Assembly (NCBI RefSeq): GCF_018882095.1
Contig: NZ_JACVPD010000001.1
Location: 851,100-915,099, forward strand
Direction of reading: 5' to 3'
Source: Polynucleobacter sp. CS-Odin-A6
Lineage (GTDB): Bacteria; Pseudomonadota; Gammaproteobacteria; Burkholderiales; Burkholderiaceae
DNA length: 64,000 nt
The position numbers and the translations under genes are program-made. Below the pieces are notes generated by a model, which was not told the DNA's origin, made no database searches, and worked only from the letters and a program-made list of their open reading frames with translations. This document shows, in pieces, positions 1 through 10,473 of this stretch (the stretch's first letter is position 1; every line of letters starts with the position of its first letter).

Positions 1-1337
1 CAGGATCGGGTTCAGACCAAGTTGCTACATTTGCTGCCCCCATTGAAGATATACCCACTGAAGGAACGCTCTTTGGTTTACCAGTGAACATTCACGGTCA
101 AACAACTTACATTAACCAGCGCTACAACAATTTCACCTCATCCTATTCTGGTCAGAACAGTTTGAATGCTCAGAAATCGATGAGCTACACCTGGTCAGGT
201 ACATTATTCTTTGGTGCTCGCATTGCACCGAATACCGATGTGTATTTCAATCCAGAAGTTGTTTCTGGAGTGCCATTTTCTGGCTTAACCGGTTTGGCTG
301 GTTTTACAAATGGCGAAGCAACCAAAGCGGGCGGAGCCCAAGCGAAGTTTTATTCTGCCCGCGCCTTTGCACGTCATACGATTAATCAAGAGGGCGACAA
401 AGTCGTGCTCGAGAACGAAGCCAATCAAATTACGCAGACTGTGAGTAGCAATCGCGTAGTGCTCACTGGCGGTCAGTTCTCTACGCTCGATATCTTTGAT
501 GACAGTCGTTACGCCAAAGATCCCCGGGTACAGTTCATGAACTGGGGCAATATGACCTATCTCGCCTATGACTATGCAGCCGATGCGCGTGGCTACAGCT
601 GGGGCTTAGCAGGGGAGTGGTATCTCGATAACTGGGTGATGCGTGCATCACGCATGTTGGCTCCTAAGTCTCCTAATGGCCGTGATCTGAATTGGCAAAT
701 CTTTAACAACTATGGTGATCAGATTGAGGTAGAACGTCAACACCATATTGCCGACCTACCAGGTAAGGTCAGCGTATTGGCCTATCGCAACAAAATGATC
801 TTGGCCCGGTTTGAGGATGCGACAAATTATGTGATCCAGAACAATGCCCAGGGAACACAGGCTATTAATAATGTCCGCACCAGCAATCAATTTAAAACCG
901 GTATTGGTATTCATGGTGAGCAAGCCTTGACCAAAGATCTGGGTGTCTATGCACGTGCCTTCACATCGGATGGCCATACAGAAACCATGTCCTTTACTGA
1001 AGCAGATAACTCGCTCTCGATTGGTATGGGTATGAATGGCACAAGCTGGCAGCGCCCCCATGACAGCATCGGTGTCTCCATGATGCAAAATGGTTTATCT
1101 AGCTACCGTCGCAGCTATCTGCAAGCAGGCGGCGTTTCTTATTTCATTGGCGACTATGCCAGCCGAAATCAAACGATCTCTTACACACCAGAGCGCATTG
1201 GTGAGGTCTATTACAACGCGACGGTAGTTAAGAACGTCCTTGCTGGACTGAACTTCCAACACATCATCAATCCAGCCTATAACTCTGCCCGTGGCCCGGT
1301 AAACATCCTCTCTTTTAGGATTCATGCGGAGTTTTGA
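1..1337 (+). CDS. Carbohydrate-selective porin, OprB family (5' partial)
   Basis: The reading frame is open to the left edge of the window (first full codon at base 3), so the N-terminus and signal peptide lie outside. The visible 444 residues look like an OprB-type outer-membrane beta-barrel: an early NIHGQTTYINQ segment, alternating aromatic strands, a late SYTPERIGEVYYN strand and a C-terminal HAEF ending in Phe, as expected for Bam-inserted porins. OprB porins admit sugars and other small solutes through the outer membrane; the substrate cannot be read from sequence. The internal GTG at 84 is an unlikely start because the upstream codons continue the family pattern. It is separated from the downstream metal-efflux operon by 175 bp with its own promoter-like sequence. 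Confidence 0.75.
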   Translation, partial: GSGSDQVATFAAPIEDIPTEGTLFGLPVNIHGQTTYINQRYNNFTSSYSGQNSLNAQKSMSYTWSGTLFFGARIAPNTDVYFNPEVVSGVPFSGLTGLAGFTNGEATKAGGAQAKFYSARAFARHTINQEGDKVVLENEANQITQTVSSNRVVLTGGQFSTLDIFDDSRYAKDPRVQFMNWGNMTYLAYDYAADARGYSWGLAGEWYLDNWVMRASRMLAPKSPNGRDLNWQIFNNYGDQIEVERQHHIADLPGKVSVLAYRNKMILARFEDATNYVIQNNAQGTQAINNVRTSNQFKTGIGIHGEQALTKDLGVYARAFTSDGHTETMSFTEADNSLSIGMGMNGTSWQRPHDSIGVSMMQNGLSSYRRSYLQAGGVSYFIGDYASRNQTISYTPERIGEVYYNATVVKNVLAGLNFQHIINPAYNSARGPVNILSFRIHAEF

Positions 1338-1402
1338 GTATTTGAGGGTGCTGAGATTTCATTATTTCTTTTAGAATCAATAAGATAGAAATCCTCTATT
1401 AA

Positions 1403-1430
1403 TAGACTTTTGGCTTTTCTCACCTATAAT
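1403..1430 (+). promoter_or_regulatory. Candidate sigma-70 promoter of the CzcCBA-type operon
   Basis: A perfect TATAAT at 1425-1430 is preceded after 16 bp by TAGACT (1403-1408), a fair -35. It lies about 80 bp upstream of the outer-membrane efflux gene. The intervening leader has a small dyad (CAGAT-AA-ATCTG) flanked by CCCC and GGGG that could be a regulator site. No regulator gene is in view. Confidence 0.5.
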
Positions 1431-1512
1431 CACCCAAACCCCCTGTAAAGACAGATAAATCTGCATCTGGGGCTATAAAAACAGCATTAGTACAGATTTA
1501 GAGGCAGTCGAT

Positions 1513-3033
1513 TTGATTCACGCCCAGATTAAAACGAGCGAATTGATTATTCCGAACATCACCCCCTTCAAGCGGGCAATCTGTGCTGTCGCATCTGTGT
1601 TTTTAATCCCCTCAGTTTGTGCGCAATCATCCCCTGCCAGCGTGACGGTTCAGACGAATGAATCCAAAGCGCTATTGTCTGCGCCTCCAATTGTAGGTAA
1701 TGACACTGGTGCGGCAAATGCAGCCTCCCTATTTGCTCCAGTTACTCCTAGCAATATGCCGAAGATTTACGCCAAGGGCGCACCTTCTGGCCCGGCTGAA
1801 ATGGATTTGCGTCAACTGTGGACCGAGTTAAAGATTAACAATCCGCAACTATCCTCTTTGCGTGAATCTTACTTATCTGCCAAAGCAACCGTGCCCCAGA
1901 TTAATGCACCAGCCAATCCCCAGGTTGGTCTGGTCTGGTCTGGTATGCCAGTGAACTCGCCATTTGCTTTGGGTGGCGCTAATGCACCAAGTCCTTCAAA
2001 CCCGGGGGGTGGGGGTATTAGTAGCAACAATTCAATTTCTATTGCTCAGCCATTTCAGTTCCCAGGCAAGAAGAGTTTGGCTGCAGATATTGCCAACACC
2101 AATGCTGAGGCGCTTCTGGCCCAGAGTGAATCCACCTATTTGCAATTGGGTGCCCAGCTATCGACTTTGTATTACGGCGCTCTGGCATCCCAAAAACAAT
2201 TGCAAGTCTTAAAAGAATCTGTGATGCGTTTGGAGATGATCAAGAACGTCGCTAAAGCACGTTATTCCAATAATGCCGCTGCTTACGTGGAATATCTCAA
2301 CGCGCAGGTCTCGCAAAGTGCGGCCCAAGCTGATCAATTTAACGTAGAGCGTCAACTACAAGTGGCGCTCAACAATATCAATACCTTGGTCGGTCGCCAC
2401 TCACGAGAGAAGTTAGTCTTGCGTGGTGATGTGCGTCGGGCGATGACTAGCGTGCCAACCTTAGTTGAATTGGAGGATTATGCTGAAACGAGTCATCCCT
2501 CCTTAAAGAGTTCCGCATTACAACTCGATGCAGCCCGCAAGGGCGTCGATTTAGCAAAGAAAGCCTATTTACCAGACTTTCAGGTAATTGGATCGTCTTT
2601 CACTCCCCGAGGCCCTTTTTCTGCAAACAATGGCGCAATGTTTTATCAGCTAGAGCTAGACCTGATCATTCCGCTGTATTTCTTCACCAAGGAGAAATAC
2701 GGAGTAGAGCAGGCGCAACGGAATCAAGCGGCCGCTGAAGCGGGTAATATTTCGAATCGGCAGCAAATTGTGTTGGCCGTGAATAGTGCTTTTGCAGCTT
2801 ATGAGCAAGCGAAGAATCAAACCCAATTCTTGAAAGAGCGTCAAGTGCCTCAAGCAGATGCTGCTTATAAGGTAGGTTTAACGCAGTATTCTAATAATGG
2901 TCAGGGATTTAATGATTTACTGACAGCGCAGACTCAATTGCGTAACCTCGAAGTTCAATTAGCGCTAGCGGAGAGCAATCTTCTGCAGGCCCAAGCAGTA
3001 TTGCTAGTGACCTCTGGCAAAGAACCTTTTTAA
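1513..3033 (+). CDS. TolC/CzcC-family outer-membrane efflux protein
   Basis: The outer-membrane channel of a tripartite RND efflux pump. The TTG start at 1513 gives an N-terminus with a basic KRAI segment and a hydrophobic signal sequence ending near VCAQ (about residue 38). The rest has the two coiled-coil repeats of the OEP family, each opening with a NNPQL- or THPSL-type turn (about residues 115 and 330), and long Gln/Ala-rich helices. It is 506 aa, longer than E. coli CusC because of a low-complexity segment after the signal. It lies 6 bp upstream of the adaptor gene, with the pump next, in CzcC-B-A order. This supports divalent-metal export; the metal itself is inference. Confidence 0.8.
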   Translation: MIHAQIKTSELIIPNITPFKRAICAVASVFLIPSVCAQSSPASVTVQTNESKALLSAPPIVGNDTGAANAASLFAPVTPSNMPKIYAKGAPSGPAEMDLRQLWTELKINNPQLSSLRESYLSAKATVPQINAPANPQVGLVWSGMPVNSPFALGGANAPSPSNPGGGGISSNNSISIAQPFQFPGKKSLAADIANTNAEALLAQSESTYLQLGAQLSTLYYGALASQKQLQVLKESVMRLEMIKNVAKARYSNNAAAYVEYLNAQVSQSAAQADQFNVERQLQVALNNINTLVGRHSREKLVLRGDVRRAMTSVPTLVELEDYAETSHPSLKSSALQLDAARKGVDLAKKAYLPDFQVIGSSFTPRGPFSANNGAMFYQLELDLIIPLYFFTKEKYGVEQAQRNQAAAEAGNISNRQQIVLAVNSAFAAYEQAKNQTQFLKERQVPQADAAYKVGLTQYSNNGQGFNDLLTAQTQLRNLEVQLALAESNLLQAQAVLLVTSGKEPF

Positions 3034-3039
3034 GGAGCA

Positions 3040-4302
3040 GTGTTGAAAGACAAAATTCTTTCTTTTTTGCAATCTGGGCTCAAGACCTCGAAGCGCCTAT
3101 GGGGCGAACTACTCCATCACGCTAGCGTCAAATTAGAGGAGCTACGAACATCGTACTGGGCCTTAGAGGCTTCGACCCGTGCCCGCATTCGCTTTGCTGC
3201 GATTAGCATTTCCATTCTGATGTTCGGTATCGTGATTGGCTTGGCGGTCAATGTAAATCGCCCCGTCAAGATAGAGAAGACGGATAAGAGTTTAAAGATT
3301 GAAAAAACGGGTTCGATGGAATTGCGTTTGCCAGGAGTTGAACTCAATCCTAATATTTATATTTTTCAAACCGCAGTCAAAGTTCCCGTTCCTGTCGAGT
3401 TAAATGTTCCTGGACGTCTGGCATTTAATGCTGAAAAGTCCAAAGTACTGTCGGCTCGAGCGCCTGGCCGAGTTGAGCGTATTTATGCATTCGATGGAGC
3501 GAATGTCAGCATCGGTTCTCCGGTAATCGAGCTTTATAGCCCCGACTTTATTTCTGCCCAACAGGAATATTTATTGTCATCAAAGATGGCAAAAATCCTT
3601 GAAGCAAATAAGTCCATGAGTGATCTCATGGCAGATGCCTCCATTACCCAACAGGCTGCAGCCAATCGGATACGCAACCTGGGTGTTGGCGAGGGAGATA
3701 TTAAAGGGCTGGAGAAGAATGGTAAAACTCAGGCGAACCTAGTGATGCGTTCGCCATTAGAGGGTATCGTTGTCAAGCGTTCCGTTGAGCCAGGTTCAAT
3801 TGTGAACGCAGGAGATGTTCTGGTTACCCTCGCAAATCCGCGTGAGCTGTGGTTCCTGGGGAGTGTTTATGAGCAGGATATCCGCAAAATTCAGAAGGGC
3901 CAGACGATTATTTTGCGCTCTCAATCCTACCCAGATCGGGAGTTCACCGCGGTTGCCAATTACATTTCCCCAGTGATTGACCCTGAGACGCATGCCCTAT
4001 TAATTCGTTGTGACGTAGAGAATGCAGAAGGTTTGTTGCGTCCAGATATGTATGTTAGCGCCAAGTTAAAAGTCGGTGATGCTGAGGCGGTAGTAGTTCC
4101 TCAGACAGCTATCGTGCGGGTGCGCGAAATGCGTTACGTCATCATCAAAACAGCCTCTGATACTTTTCGTCGATTTGCAATTAAGGGCTATGACTTAGAT
4201 GGCAAGCGATTTGCTGTGACCGAAGGGTTGGAGCCAGGCATGCAAGTGCTGACTGACGGCGCAGTCTTGCTGAATGATCGCTTTGCAAAGCAGGAGGAAT
4301 AA
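3040..4302 (+). CDS. RND efflux periplasmic adaptor, CzcB/HlyD family
   Basis: The membrane-fusion adaptor linking the inner-membrane pump to the outer-membrane channel. GTG start at 3040 just after an AAGGAG that overlaps the previous stop codon. One transmembrane anchor lies at about residues 51-71. It is followed by a periplasmic beta-barrel/lipoyl/hairpin arrangement: the lipoyl half-motifs are near SARAPGRVERIYAFDGANV and MRSPLEGIVVKRSVEPGSIV, flanking the alpha-hairpin. The beta-barrel and membrane-proximal domains follow to residue 420. An unusually long basic/aromatic N-terminal region (about 50 residues) precedes the anchor. No His-rich metal-binding extension typical of some CzcB proteins is seen. 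It directly abuts the pump gene. Confidence 0.82.
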   Translation: MLKDKILSFLQSGLKTSKRLWGELLHHASVKLEELRTSYWALEASTRARIRFAAISISILMFGIVIGLAVNVNRPVKIEKTDKSLKIEKTGSMELRLPGVELNPNIYIFQTAVKVPVPVELNVPGRLAFNAEKSKVLSARAPGRVERIYAFDGANVSIGSPVIELYSPDFISAQQEYLLSSKMAKILEANKSMSDLMADASITQQAAANRIRNLGVGEGDIKGLEKNGKTQANLVMRSPLEGIVVKRSVEPGSIVNAGDVLVTLANPRELWFLGSVYEQDIRKIQKGQTIILRSQSYPDREFTAVANYISPVIDPETHALLIRCDVENAEGLLRPDMYVSAKLKVGDAEAVVVPQTAIVRVREMRYVIIKTASDTFRRFAIKGYDLDGKRFAVTEGLEPGMQVLTDGAVLLNDRFAKQEE

Positions 4303-7300
4303 GTGAGTTTCGTCACCTCATTTATTCGGGGGGTTTTAGAAAAACGCGTCATCATCATGGTCGCTGCTGGTATCTTGCTGTGTTTGGGGGCCTTTAGCCT
4401 GAAGCAGTTGCCAATTCAGCCTTATCCTGGTGTTGCACCTCTAACCATTCAAGCCATTTCTCAGTGGCCTGGACGCAGCACGACAGAGGTCGAGCAGCAA
4501 GTCACTATTCCAGTTGAAAATGCCTTAGCTGGTATCCCCGGCGTAAAGACATTTCGCTCGGTTTCTCTTTTTGGGCTTTCAGTTGTTACTCTGAAATTTA
4601 ATGACAGTGCTGATGCCTTTAAAGCTCGGCAGATATTCTTTTCCAGTCTTGCCAATGTCAATTTTCCGCCGGGAGTGAACTCCAGTGTTAGCCCAGACTC
4701 TGATGCGACGGGTGAGATCTTGCGCTATCAAGTTAAATCAGACTACGCCTCACCAACCCGTTTAAAAACACTACAGAACTACGAGATCTATAAAGAGCTC
4801 AAGCAAACTCCTGGCGTTGCTGATGTTTCTTCTTTTGGTGGCAAAGTTCGCCAATATCAAGTAATCGTTAGCCCTGAGAGCTTGCAATCCAAAAATGTCA
4901 CGGTCCCTCAGCTAATTGAGGCGTTGTCTAAAGCGAATGACAATATCGGTGGTGGTATTTTGCCCAGTGGAGAGCAGCAATTTGTAGTTCGTGGCGTGGG
5001 CTTATTAAGAAATATTGAGGATATCAAGCAGGTAGTCATTGCTGTGAACAAGGGCGTACCAGTTCGTATAGGGGATGTCGCTACAGTTCAAATTGGCAAT
5101 GCACCACGCTTAGGCCTGTTTCAGTTTGATGAAAATCCTGATTCTGTTGAGGGTATTGTCTATCTGCGCCGTGGTGAAAATGCCTCTGAAGTTTTGGCCC
5201 GCGTACGTGAAAGAATTACCAACATAAATGACCACATTTTGCCTCCGGGCATTGAGGTCAAGCCTTTCTATGACCGTCAGGTATTGCTGGACATTACGGT
5301 TGGTACCGTCAAACACACCATGTTTTTTGGTATCACCATGGTGTTGGTCTTGCTTTATATTTTCTTGGGCAATATGCGAGCTGCTGCGGTAGTAGCCGCA
5401 GTTATTCCGCTGGCACTCTGTTTTTCTTTCATTCAGATGTACATCTTTAATGTACCTGCCAATTTAATTTCTCTGGGGGCCATTGACTTTGGGGTGATCG
5501 TAGATGCGGCAGTGATTGTCACTGAAAACGTGATGCGTCACTTAGAAGAAAGAGGCAGCAGACTGAAGCAAAGCATCATTCTCGCGACCAGTGAAGTGCA
5601 AAGAGCCATGGTGTATTCAACCAGCATCATTATTGTTGCCTACTCACCACTATTTTTGATGGGCGGAGTAGAAGGGATCATCTTCAAGCCAATGGCCTTC
5701 ACCATGGGCTTTGCTTTAGTTGCCTCCATCATCTTGAGCTTAACCTTTTTGCCAGCTGCTATTTCCTTAGTGTTTGGTGATAATTTTCATCACTCGCCAC
5801 CTAAATTTATTACTTGGATGCTTGAGCGGTATAGGCCATTGCTACGAAAGTGGATGGATCACCCAAGGCATGTGATTGCCGTTTCCGTGTTTATTTTAGG
5901 ATTGACCCTACTGAGCGCTACCCGCTTAGGCACTGCATTCCTGCCGACTCTCGAAGAAAACAATATCTGGCTGCGGGTGACTCTACCCAATACCGTTGAC
6001 TTGGATTATTCAATCAAAGTGTCGAATCAATTGCGTGAACTTTTCTTAAAGCAGCCGGAGCTGGAAAAAGTGGCGGTACAAATTGGCCGACCTGATGATG
6101 GGACTGATTCCACAGGCGTATTTAATCAAGAATATGGTTTATATCTTAAATCTCCTGATGAAATGCCAAAGGGATCTAATAAGGCGCTTTTGCTGGAGCA
6201 TCTCCAGGCCGAGCTTACCAAGATTCCTGGGGTCAATTTCAGTTTCTCTCAGTACATTCAGGACAACGTCAATGAAGCGCTCTCGGGTGTCAAGGGCGAA
6301 AACTCCGTCAAGATTTATGGCTCAGATTTAGATGTCTTAAACGATAAGGCCCACGAAGTGGTTGCACAGTTGAAGAAAGTACGCGGCATCGAAGATGAGA
6401 ATATCTTAAAAGAATTGGGCCAGCCAACACTCAATATTCAGATTGACCGAGTTGCCGCTGCCCGTTACGGCATCAATGTTAGTGATATTCAAACCGTGGT
6501 AGCGAACGCGATTGGCGGCGCTCCAGTCTCTAACTTTTTGGAAGATGAAAAAACGTTTGGTATTGCCGTTCGTTTGAATGAGGCGAGCCGAAACGATATT
6601 CCAGATGTAGCCAGCTTGTTGATTGATTCTCCCAACGGGCAAAAAGTGCCCTTATCGATGGTCGCCAATGTCAAGTTGACCGATGGACCCTTCTTTATCT
6701 ATCGTGAAGCAGGTAAGCGTTATATTGCTGTCATCTTTAGTGTCAGGGGTAGAGATTTGGGTGGCGCAGTTGAGGATGCCAAGTACTTGGTTGAGAAAAA
6801 TGTCACCTTACCAACTAACTACATGATTTCATGGGATGGTCAATTTAATCAAATGAAGGCTGCCCAGCAAAAGCTGATGGTGATTATTCCATTGACCTTA
6901 CTTGCAATCTTTTTATTGCTAGTTGCTGCCCTGGGTAACATTCGTGATGCAACAGTGGTGTTGGTTAATGTGCCTTTTGCTGCCATTGGCGGAATTATTG
7001 CCCTGCACTTGGGCGGTGAAACGTTGAGCATTTCTGCACTCTTTGGTTTCTTATCTTTATTCGGTATTGCTATCCAAGACGGGGTGATTTTGATTTCGTA
7101 TATTAATAAAACAATTGCTCATGAGCATGGCGCTATGAAAGATGCCATGGTTGATGGTGCCGCCCTTAGAGTGCGGCCCGTATTAATGACCGCGATGCTT
7201 GCAGGCCTCGGACTTTTGCCCGCAGCCTTATCTCATTCCATTGGCTCTGAGGCTCAACGACCGCTGGCGCTAGTGATTGTTGGTGGCATGATCACTACGA

Positions 7301-7422
7301 CGATCCTCACTTTATTAGTACTGCCTGTTCTCTATGCTTGGGTCAGAGGGAGAAGTCAAGGTAGGGGTAAAGGCAGTACCCTAGGCAACACTGATGGCAA
7401 ACCTACTCCTAGACTGGTTTAA
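4303..7422 (+). CDS. Heavy-metal efflux RND transporter, CzcA/CusA family
   Basis: The inner-membrane proton-driven pump of 1039 aa, the normal HME-RND length. It has 12 predicted helices (one, a large periplasmic loop, six, a second loop, five). Transmembrane helix 4 carries D395-F-G-V-I-V-D401-A-A-V-I-V-T-E408-N. This matches the DFG...D...E proton-relay pattern of CzcA-type (divalent Co/Zn/Cd) pumps rather than the Cu/Ag subgroup. The GTG start at 4303 abuts the adaptor stop codon. The C-terminal tail is short and basic. surE begins 2 bp after the stop, so readthrough into the housekeeping operon is likely. Family confidence is high; metal specificity is inference from the helix-4 motif. 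Confidence 0.87.
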   Translation: MSFVTSFIRGVLEKRVIIMVAAGILLCLGAFSLKQLPIQPYPGVAPLTIQAISQWPGRSTTEVEQQVTIPVENALAGIPGVKTFRSVSLFGLSVVTLKFNDSADAFKARQIFFSSLANVNFPPGVNSSVSPDSDATGEILRYQVKSDYASPTRLKTLQNYEIYKELKQTPGVADVSSFGGKVRQYQVIVSPESLQSKNVTVPQLIEALSKANDNIGGGILPSGEQQFVVRGVGLLRNIEDIKQVVIAVNKGVPVRIGDVATVQIGNAPRLGLFQFDENPDSVEGIVYLRRGENASEVLARVRERITNINDHILPPGIEVKPFYDRQVLLDITVGTVKHTMFFGITMVLVLLYIFLGNMRAAAVVAAVIPLALCFSFIQMYIFNVPANLISLGAIDFGVIVDAAVIVTENVMRHLEERGSRLKQSIILATSEVQRAMVYSTSIIIVAYSPLFLMGGVEGIIFKPMAFTMGFALVASIILSLTFLPAAISLVFGDNFHHSPPKFITWMLERYRPLLRKWMDHPRHVIAVSVFILGLTLLSATRLGTAFLPTLEENNIWLRVTLPNTVDLDYSIKVSNQLRELFLKQPELEKVAVQIGRPDDGTDSTGVFNQEYGLYLKSPDEMPKGSNKALLLEHLQAELTKIPGVNFSFSQYIQDNVNEALSGVKGENSVKIYGSDLDVLNDKAHEVVAQLKKVRGIEDENILKELGQPTLNIQIDRVAAARYGINVSDIQTVVANAIGGAPVSNFLEDEKTFGIAVRLNEASRNDIPDVASLLIDSPNGQKVPLSMVANVKLTDGPFFIYREAGKRYIAVIFSVRGRDLGGAVEDAKYLVEKNVTLPTNYMISWDGQFNQMKAAQQKLMVIIPLTLLAIFLLLVAALGNIRDATVVLVNVPFAAIGGIIALHLGGETLSISALFGFLSLFGIAIQDGVILISYINKTIAHEHGAMKDAMVDGAALRVRPVLMTAMLAGLGLLPAALSHSIGSEAQRPLALVIVGGMITTTILTLLVLPVLYAWVRGRSQGRGKGSTLGNTDGKPTPRLV

Positions 7423-7424
7423 TC

Positions 7425-8216
7425 ATGATGGACAATAAAATTCCCCACATCCTCATCTCCAATGATGATGGCTATCTTGCGCCGGGCCTTTTGGCCTTAG
7501 TGAATGCAATCCGTCCATTAGGGCGAGTTACCGTAATTGCACCCGAGCAAAATCACAGTGGCGCCTCAAATTCATTAACGTTATCACGACCCCTATCGAT
7601 TCATCGCGTGGCTGGTGGAGAGCGTGATGGGTTTCTATTTATCAATGGCACTCCAACTGATTGCGTGCACATTGCGATGACGGGTTTCTTGGATGAGAAA
7701 CCCGACCTCGTGATCTCCGGTATTAATCAAGGTGAGAACATGGGTGAAGATACTTTGTATTCTGGTACCGTGGCTGCTGCAGTTGAAGGCGTGATGTTTG
7801 GTGTGCCTGGCATTGCCTTCTCCCAAATTGATCGGGGTTGGAATCGGATTGAAGATGCTGCCAAAGCGGCACACGATATCGTTGCGCAAATGCTAGTTTC
7901 TAAACTGGCGCACGCAGAAGGCGCCGCTACCTTACTGAATGTGAATATCCCCAATCGCCCCTATGCGGATCTGTATCGCTGGCGCGTGACGCGTTTAGGC
8001 AATCGCCATCATTCACAGCCGGTAGTCGTGCAAAAAAGCCCGCGCGGTGATTTGATTTACTGGATTGGTGCGGCAGGGGATGCGAAAGATAGTTCAGAGG
8101 GTACTGATTTTCATGCAATTGAGGATGGTTGCATTTCGATTACCCCCATGCAGTTGGATCTCACCCATCATGCCCGCTTGGCTGCGATGCGGGTTAATGG
8201 TTGGGACCGCGGTTGA
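7425..8216 (+). CDS. surE: 5'/3'-nucleotidase SurE
   Basis: Metal-dependent nucleoside 5'-monophosphate phosphatase acting in the cytoplasm, part of stress/stationary-phase nucleotide salvage. The N-terminal [12 protein letters not shown] loop carries the paired Asp metal ligands (D14, D15). Next come [10 protein letters not shown] (the substrate Ser/Asn loop) and [19 protein letters not shown]. The length of 263 aa is normal. Two adjacent ATGs (7425, 7428) are possible starts. It overlaps pcm by 16 bp, the conserved surE-pcm-nlpD order. Confidence 0.95.
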   Translation: MMDNKIPHILISNDDGYLAPGLLALVNAIRPLGRVTVIAPEQNHSGASNSLTLSRPLSIHRVAGGERDGFLFINGTPTDCVHIAMTGFLDEKPDLVISGINQGENMGEDTLYSGTVAAAVEGVMFGVPGIAFSQIDRGWNRIEDAAKAAHDIVAQMLVSKLAHAEGAATLLNVNIPNRPYADLYRWRVTRLGNRHHSQPVVVQKSPRGDLIYWIGAAGDAKDSSEGTDFHAIEDGCISITPMQLDLTHHARLAAMRVNGWDRG

Positions 8217-8869
8217 AGTCTTCTGCTGAGCGCAACGCCGGACATCGGCAGTCCTTAGCCGCTAAAGTCTTGGCGGCTGGAGTAAGGCACGGTAAAACAT
8301 TAGAGGCAATTGCCACGGTGCCACGCCATGCCTTTATGGATGCTGGGATGCATCCTCAAGCCTATGAAGATACCGCCTTACCGATTGGGCATTCTCAAAC
8401 GATTTCTAAGCCATCCGTCGTGGCGCGCATGATCGAGCTTTTGCATAAGCGTGGACATACCCTCGGCAAGGTTTTAGAGATTGGCACTGGCTGTGGCTAT
8501 CAAGCAGCCGTTCTGAGCTTATTGTCTGATGAGGTGTACTCGATTGAGCGGATTCGTCCTCTGCACGATATGGCAAGAGAGAAGCTGCGACCTTTTCGGA
8601 TTAAAAATCTACGCCTGATTTATGGCGACGGAATCTTAGGATTACCTCAGGCTGCCCCTTTTGATGGGATCATTCTGGCTGCTGCTGGATTAGGTATTCC
8701 GGATGCCTTATTGGATCAGCTGGCTATTGGTGGCCGCCTGGTAGCCCCCGTTGCCAAAAATGAAAAAGAGCAGCAATTGATCATGGTAGAGCGTATGAGC
8801 TCGCAGCGCTACCAAAGGACTGTTCTGGACGAGGTCTTTTTTGTCCCCTTACAATCAGGGGTAGTATGA
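8201..8869 (+). CDS. pcm: Protein-L-isoaspartate O-methyltransferase
   Basis: Repairs age-damaged proteins by methylating L-isoaspartyl residues with S-adenosylmethionine. The class I SAM-binding motif I is [15 protein letters not shown]; upstream is the family motif [13 protein letters not shown], and near the C-terminus [11 protein letters not shown]. It is 222 aa, close to the usual size. The start is uncertain: TTG at 8201 overlaps surE, and a second in-frame TTG lies at 8213. No ATG is available before the conserved region, so translational coupling to surE is likely. It overlaps nlpD by ATGA. Confidence 0.92.
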   Translation: MGPRLKSSAERNAGHRQSLAAKVLAAGVRHGKTLEAIATVPRHAFMDAGMHPQAYEDTALPIGHSQTISKPSVVARMIELLHKRGHTLGKVLEIGTGCGYQAAVLSLLSDEVYSIERIRPLHDMAREKLRPFRIKNLRLIYGDGILGLPQAAPFDGIILAAAGLGIPDALLDQLAIGGRLVAPVAKNEKEQQLIMVERMSSQRYQRTVLDEVFFVPLQSGVV

Positions 8870-9627
8870 AAAAAACCTTTAACCCAATGTCCAAATACGT
8901 CCTTTTAGTCTTGGCGGTCATCTCTCTTGCACTCAACGCGGGCTGTTCAACCACGCCCAGAGCCAAGCCAGCGAATGTAGTGGACCGAAGTGGGGGCAGT
9001 TCCGAAACTACGCCTCCTGGCTATTACCGTGTCAAACGGGGTGACACCTTGGCACGCATTGCTTTGGACAATGGGCAATCTCCGCGTGATGTAGCGCAAT
9101 GGAACAATATGGCCAACCCCAATCTGATCGAAATTGGAGATCTGATCTTGGTGAAGCCGCCAGCTGGTTCAATGCCTGCAGCTAAGCCAACATCCAAACC
9201 GGACACACCCAAGGTGGATGCCTCTAATACCCCGCAGCCAGAAGCGTCAAAAGACATAGTTGCTGAGCCAGGTATTCGTTTGTCATCGCCAGCCAAAGGC
9301 AAAGTCAGCGAGGATTTCAGTGAAAAAACCAAAGGGATTGATATCGCCGGTAAGTTAGGTGATCCGATTACTGCTGCTGCCGATGGAAAGGTTGTTTACG
9401 CTGGCAATAGTTTGCGTGGCTATGGCAATCTTGTGATTATTAAACATGACAATACCTATCTCACGGCTTACGCTCACAATCGCACGCTCTTAGTAAAAGA
9501 GGGTGACGCCGTCAAAAAAGGGCAGAAGATTGCGGAGATGGGCGATACCGATGCCAACTCAATCAAGCTTCATTTTGAATTGCGCGTCAATGGCAAGCCA
9601 GTAAATCCAACGCCATATTTGCAGTAA
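8866..9627 (+). CDS. nlpD: Murein hydrolase activator NlpD-like lipoprotein (LysM + M23)
   Basis: An envelope lipoprotein that activates periplasmic amidases during division. The signal peptide ends in LNAGC with the lipidated Cys at residue 27; the -3 residue is Asn rather than Leu, slightly off the lipobox consensus. A LysM peptidoglycan-binding domain spans about 52-97 ([14 protein letters not shown]), followed by a Pro/Lys-rich linker. A C-terminal LytM/M23 domain spans about 140-253. The usual first zinc ligand His is replaced (KGIDIAG), so the domain is probably non-catalytic, as in E. coli NlpD. The start overlaps pcm by ATGA. rpoS, which commonly follows nlpD, is not found here. Confidence 0.9.
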   Translation: MKKTFNPMSKYVLLVLAVISLALNAGCSTTPRAKPANVVDRSGGSSETTPPGYYRVKRGDTLARIALDNGQSPRDVAQWNNMANPNLIEIGDLILVKPPAGSMPAAKPTSKPDTPKVDASNTPQPEASKDIVAEPGIRLSSPAKGKVSEDFSEKTKGIDIAGKLGDPITAAADGKVVYAGNSLRGYGNLVIIKHDNTYLTAYAHNRTLLVKEGDAVKKGQKIAEMGDTDANSIKLHFELRVNGKPVNPTPYLQ

Positions 9628-9651
9628 CTGCTGTTTAAGTAGGCCTCAATC

Positions 9652-10473
9652 ATGGCAACCGTACTCGTATTTGATATTGAAACTATTCCTGATGTGGCGG
9701 GCCTGCGTCGTCTCGAAGATTATCCAGATTCGATGCTTGACAGCGAGGTTGCAAGCAAAGCAATGGCTGCTCGAGCAGAAAAAACCGGTAGTGATTTTCT
9801 GCCGCTCTATCTGCAGCGCATTTGTGCTATCTCTTGCGTCATTCGTAGGACGACTAAAGAAGGCACGCCTCAAATCAAAGTCGGCACATTAGGCACGGCT
9901 CAAGATGATGAGAAGGTATTGATTCAGACTTTCTTTGAGCTCGTTGAAAAATATACTCCCCAGCTGGTTTCTTGGAACGGTAGTGGCTTTGATTTACCGG
10001 TACTGCATTACCGCGCTTTAGCTAATCACATACAAGCTCCGCGCTATTGGGAGATGGGTGAGAGCCAGGAAAATGATAGCCGTGAATTTAAGTGGAACAA
10101 CTACATCAGTCGTTACCACATGCGTCACCTTGACCTGATGGATCTCTTGGCAAAATTTAATGGCCGAGCCAATGCACCATTGGATGGTTTGGCTAAATTG
10201 TGTGGCTTTCCTGGCAAGATGGGGATGGATGGCAGTCAGGTATGGCCTGCCTATCTAGACGGGAAGATTGATGATATTCGTCGTTATTGCGAAACTGATG
10301 TGGTGAATACCTATTTAATGTATTGCCGCTTTCAATTGATGCGCGGTGGTTTCTCGATGGCAGAGTACCAAGAAGAAATCACTTTCGTTAAAGCGTATTT
10401 AGAAAAAGAGTCTAAAGAACCCAACGGTGCCCAGTGGCAAGAATACCTACTCGGTTTTGCTCCGGATGCGTAG
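9652..10473 (+). CDS. Predicted 3'-5' exonuclease, PolB-like DnaQ fold
   Basis: A 273-aa stand-alone exonuclease-fold protein. The three DEDD motifs are visible: Exo I FDIETIPD near residues 7-14, Exo II SWNGSGFDLPVL in the middle, and Exo III YCETDVVNTYLMY near residue 220. This matches the PolB-associated predicted exonuclease family (Pfam DNA_pol_B_exo2). It is expected to remove nucleotides from DNA or RNA 3' ends with two metal ions; the true substrate is unknown. It sits between nlpD (24 bp upstream) and rlmD (8 bp overlap), occupying the position where rpoS often lies in relatives. Confidence 0.82.
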   Translation: MATVLVFDIETIPDVAGLRRLEDYPDSMLDSEVASKAMAARAEKTGSDFLPLYLQRICAISCVIRRTTKEGTPQIKVGTLGTAQDDEKVLIQTFFELVEKYTPQLVSWNGSGFDLPVLHYRALANHIQAPRYWEMGESQENDSREFKWNNYISRYHMRHLDLMDLLAKFNGRANAPLDGLAKLCGFPGKMGMDGSQVWPAYLDGKIDDIRRYCETDVVNTYLMYCRFQLMRGGFSMAEYQEEITFVKAYLEKESKEPNGAQWQEYLLGFAPDA

